64,000 nt of DNA, from NCBI GenBank assembly GCA_963575745.1, contig CAUYUJ010004291.1, positions 248,317-312,316 of the forward strand. Direction: 5' to 3'. This document shows positions 62,951-64,000 of the stretch, in pieces (within the stretch, counting starts at the first letter, position 1; every line of letters starts with the position of its first letter). The DNA is from Prorocentrum cordatum. Its lineage: Eukaryota; Sar; Dinophyceae; Prorocentrales; Prorocentraceae. Below the pieces are notes generated by a model, which made no database searches, had not been told where the DNA came from, and worked only from the letters and a program-made list of their open reading frames with translations. A program made the position numbers and the translations under genes.

Positions 62951-64000
62951 CTTTTTGGCGTTCCAACCTACTTTAGCCTAGATCACCAGAAAGAATTTCG
63001 AGCACCAAGAAAACACCGAAACTGGAGTGTCTTCAGGTGTTTGCCCTTGGGAGGCGATACTCGTTCGACACCGTTTCGATACTTTTCTGGGTGCTCAAAG
63101 TATGTCTGGGATGTGGTCTTGTAAATACGATGGGAACAACGTAGACCTCGACTTGAAAAATGCACATGTCCGAGCGACGCCAAGGAAACGGCTCCCGGAA
63201 CGAGCCTCGACCCTCGACCCTGGCGGGGGGTCCCCTCTCTGCCTGGGGGGTCCCCTCCGCGGGAGGGACGCCCGCGGAGGGCCCTCCACAGGAGCAGGGG
63301 GAGGATCGAGCGAGGAAGAGGGTCGAGGACCGAGCGAGGAGGGTCGGAGGTCGATGCGGCGGGAGAAGCGTCGGGGCTGCGTGAACGGCCGAGGCTTAGG
63401 CTTCTCCAGATGCCCCCGTTCACTGTGCCCCCGTCCACTGCGCGATCGGGGGGGGGGGGGCGATCCCTGGGGAGGGGGGGGGGGATAGTGCCCGTCTCAG
63501 GACTGGAAGGCCCCCTGTTGCAAGGTCCCTCCGAGGCCCTCCTGGCTCGCGCTCCCCCCCCCCCCGTCCCTCGCGCCCACCTCCAGCCGCACGCACCGGC
63601 AAATTTGAAGACGGTCGACGTGCAGCCGCTCCCGCAGAACGGCGAGTCTAGGCTGGCACTGCTCTTTTGTTGTTGCCCTACGCGCTCCGGCGCATGGCAC
63701 CTCGTTCGCTCAGGGGCCCCATTTCTGCGACCCTCGCTGCCCCCCCCCCCTGCATTCCCCTACTCCACCCCTTCCCTCCCCCCTCCCCCTCCCCTCTCTC
63801 CCCCGCCCATCCGCCCCCCCCCCCCCCCTCCACTCCCTCCCCCTGCCCCCCCGCCGTCGCAGGGAGGAGCCCAAAGCTGAATGGCAAGCACTTCTCCTAC
63901 TTCGGGGGAGGGCGAGGGCGGTGGCCTGGCCAGAAAAGAAAACAAACACAAAACACGAACAACCGCAAACAAAACACGCGCTTCAGACAAGCGCATTCTC
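62951..64000. other. No gene supported; C and G runs
   Basis: Homopolymer-rich DNA (G runs at 63440-63485, C runs at 63555-63570 and 63735-63855). No leader relic or conserved protein is seen. Confidence 0.45.

Noticed and set aside
63410-63880. Proline-rich 156-aa protein at the window end
   Set aside because: It runs through C homopolymers and simple sequence with no recognisable motif.

Overview
This is a nuclear genomic window of a dinoflagellate. The strongest evidence is a series of decayed copies of the dinoflagellate spliced leader (an intact leader starts CCGTAGCC and ends TTTTGGCTCAAG). One sits a few tens of bases before the start codon of most of the recognisable genes. The GC-rich, microsatellite-laden intergenic DNA, hairpin introns with odd splice borders, unidirectional gene blocks and many transposable-element relics fit the same picture. 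Genus cannot be fixed from sequence alone.

Layout. 0-2 kb: 3' end of a LINE-type reverse transcriptase followed by a frameshifted cytosine-methyltransferase-like segment. 2-14.4 kb (plus strand): five unrecognised or transposon-like genes ending in a DDE transposase-like gene (T1), with three copies of one intron-associated element. 14.4-22 kb: no gene; a 105-bp satellite, minisatellites, a GC island and a large G-rich array. 22-27.3 kb (minus): one large multi-exon gene of unknown function with a decayed 3' end and an intron carrying terminal inverted repeats. 27.3-29.8 kb: a palindrome, a second large satellite block and triplet arrays. 29.9-37.7 kb (minus): four genes (Gag-like, zinc-motif, KH/CX5R-motif, transposase T2). 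39.2-45.9 kb (plus): four genes (transposase T3, an intron-bearing gene, two small genes), bracketed at 38.5 and 46.9 kb by inverted repeats. 46-52 kb: long tandem and dispersed repeats. 53.5-57.7 kb (minus): a Rieske non-heme iron oxygenase gene cut by MITE-like introns ('introners'). 58-64 kb: triplet arrays and small dispersed repeats without a recognisable gene.

How it fits together. Most genes here look like retroposed, once trans-spliced mRNAs that now form unidirectional blocks with transposases. At least two of them contain introns although they carry leader relics, so those introns were probably gained after retroposition. The clearest new biology is in the Rieske gene: about 200-bp hairpin elements with terminal inverted repeats and 3-5 bp direct flanking duplications interrupt the reading frame. 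Exact removal of element plus one duplication restores catalytic motifs, including the H-x4-H iron site, while GT-AG borders are mostly absent.
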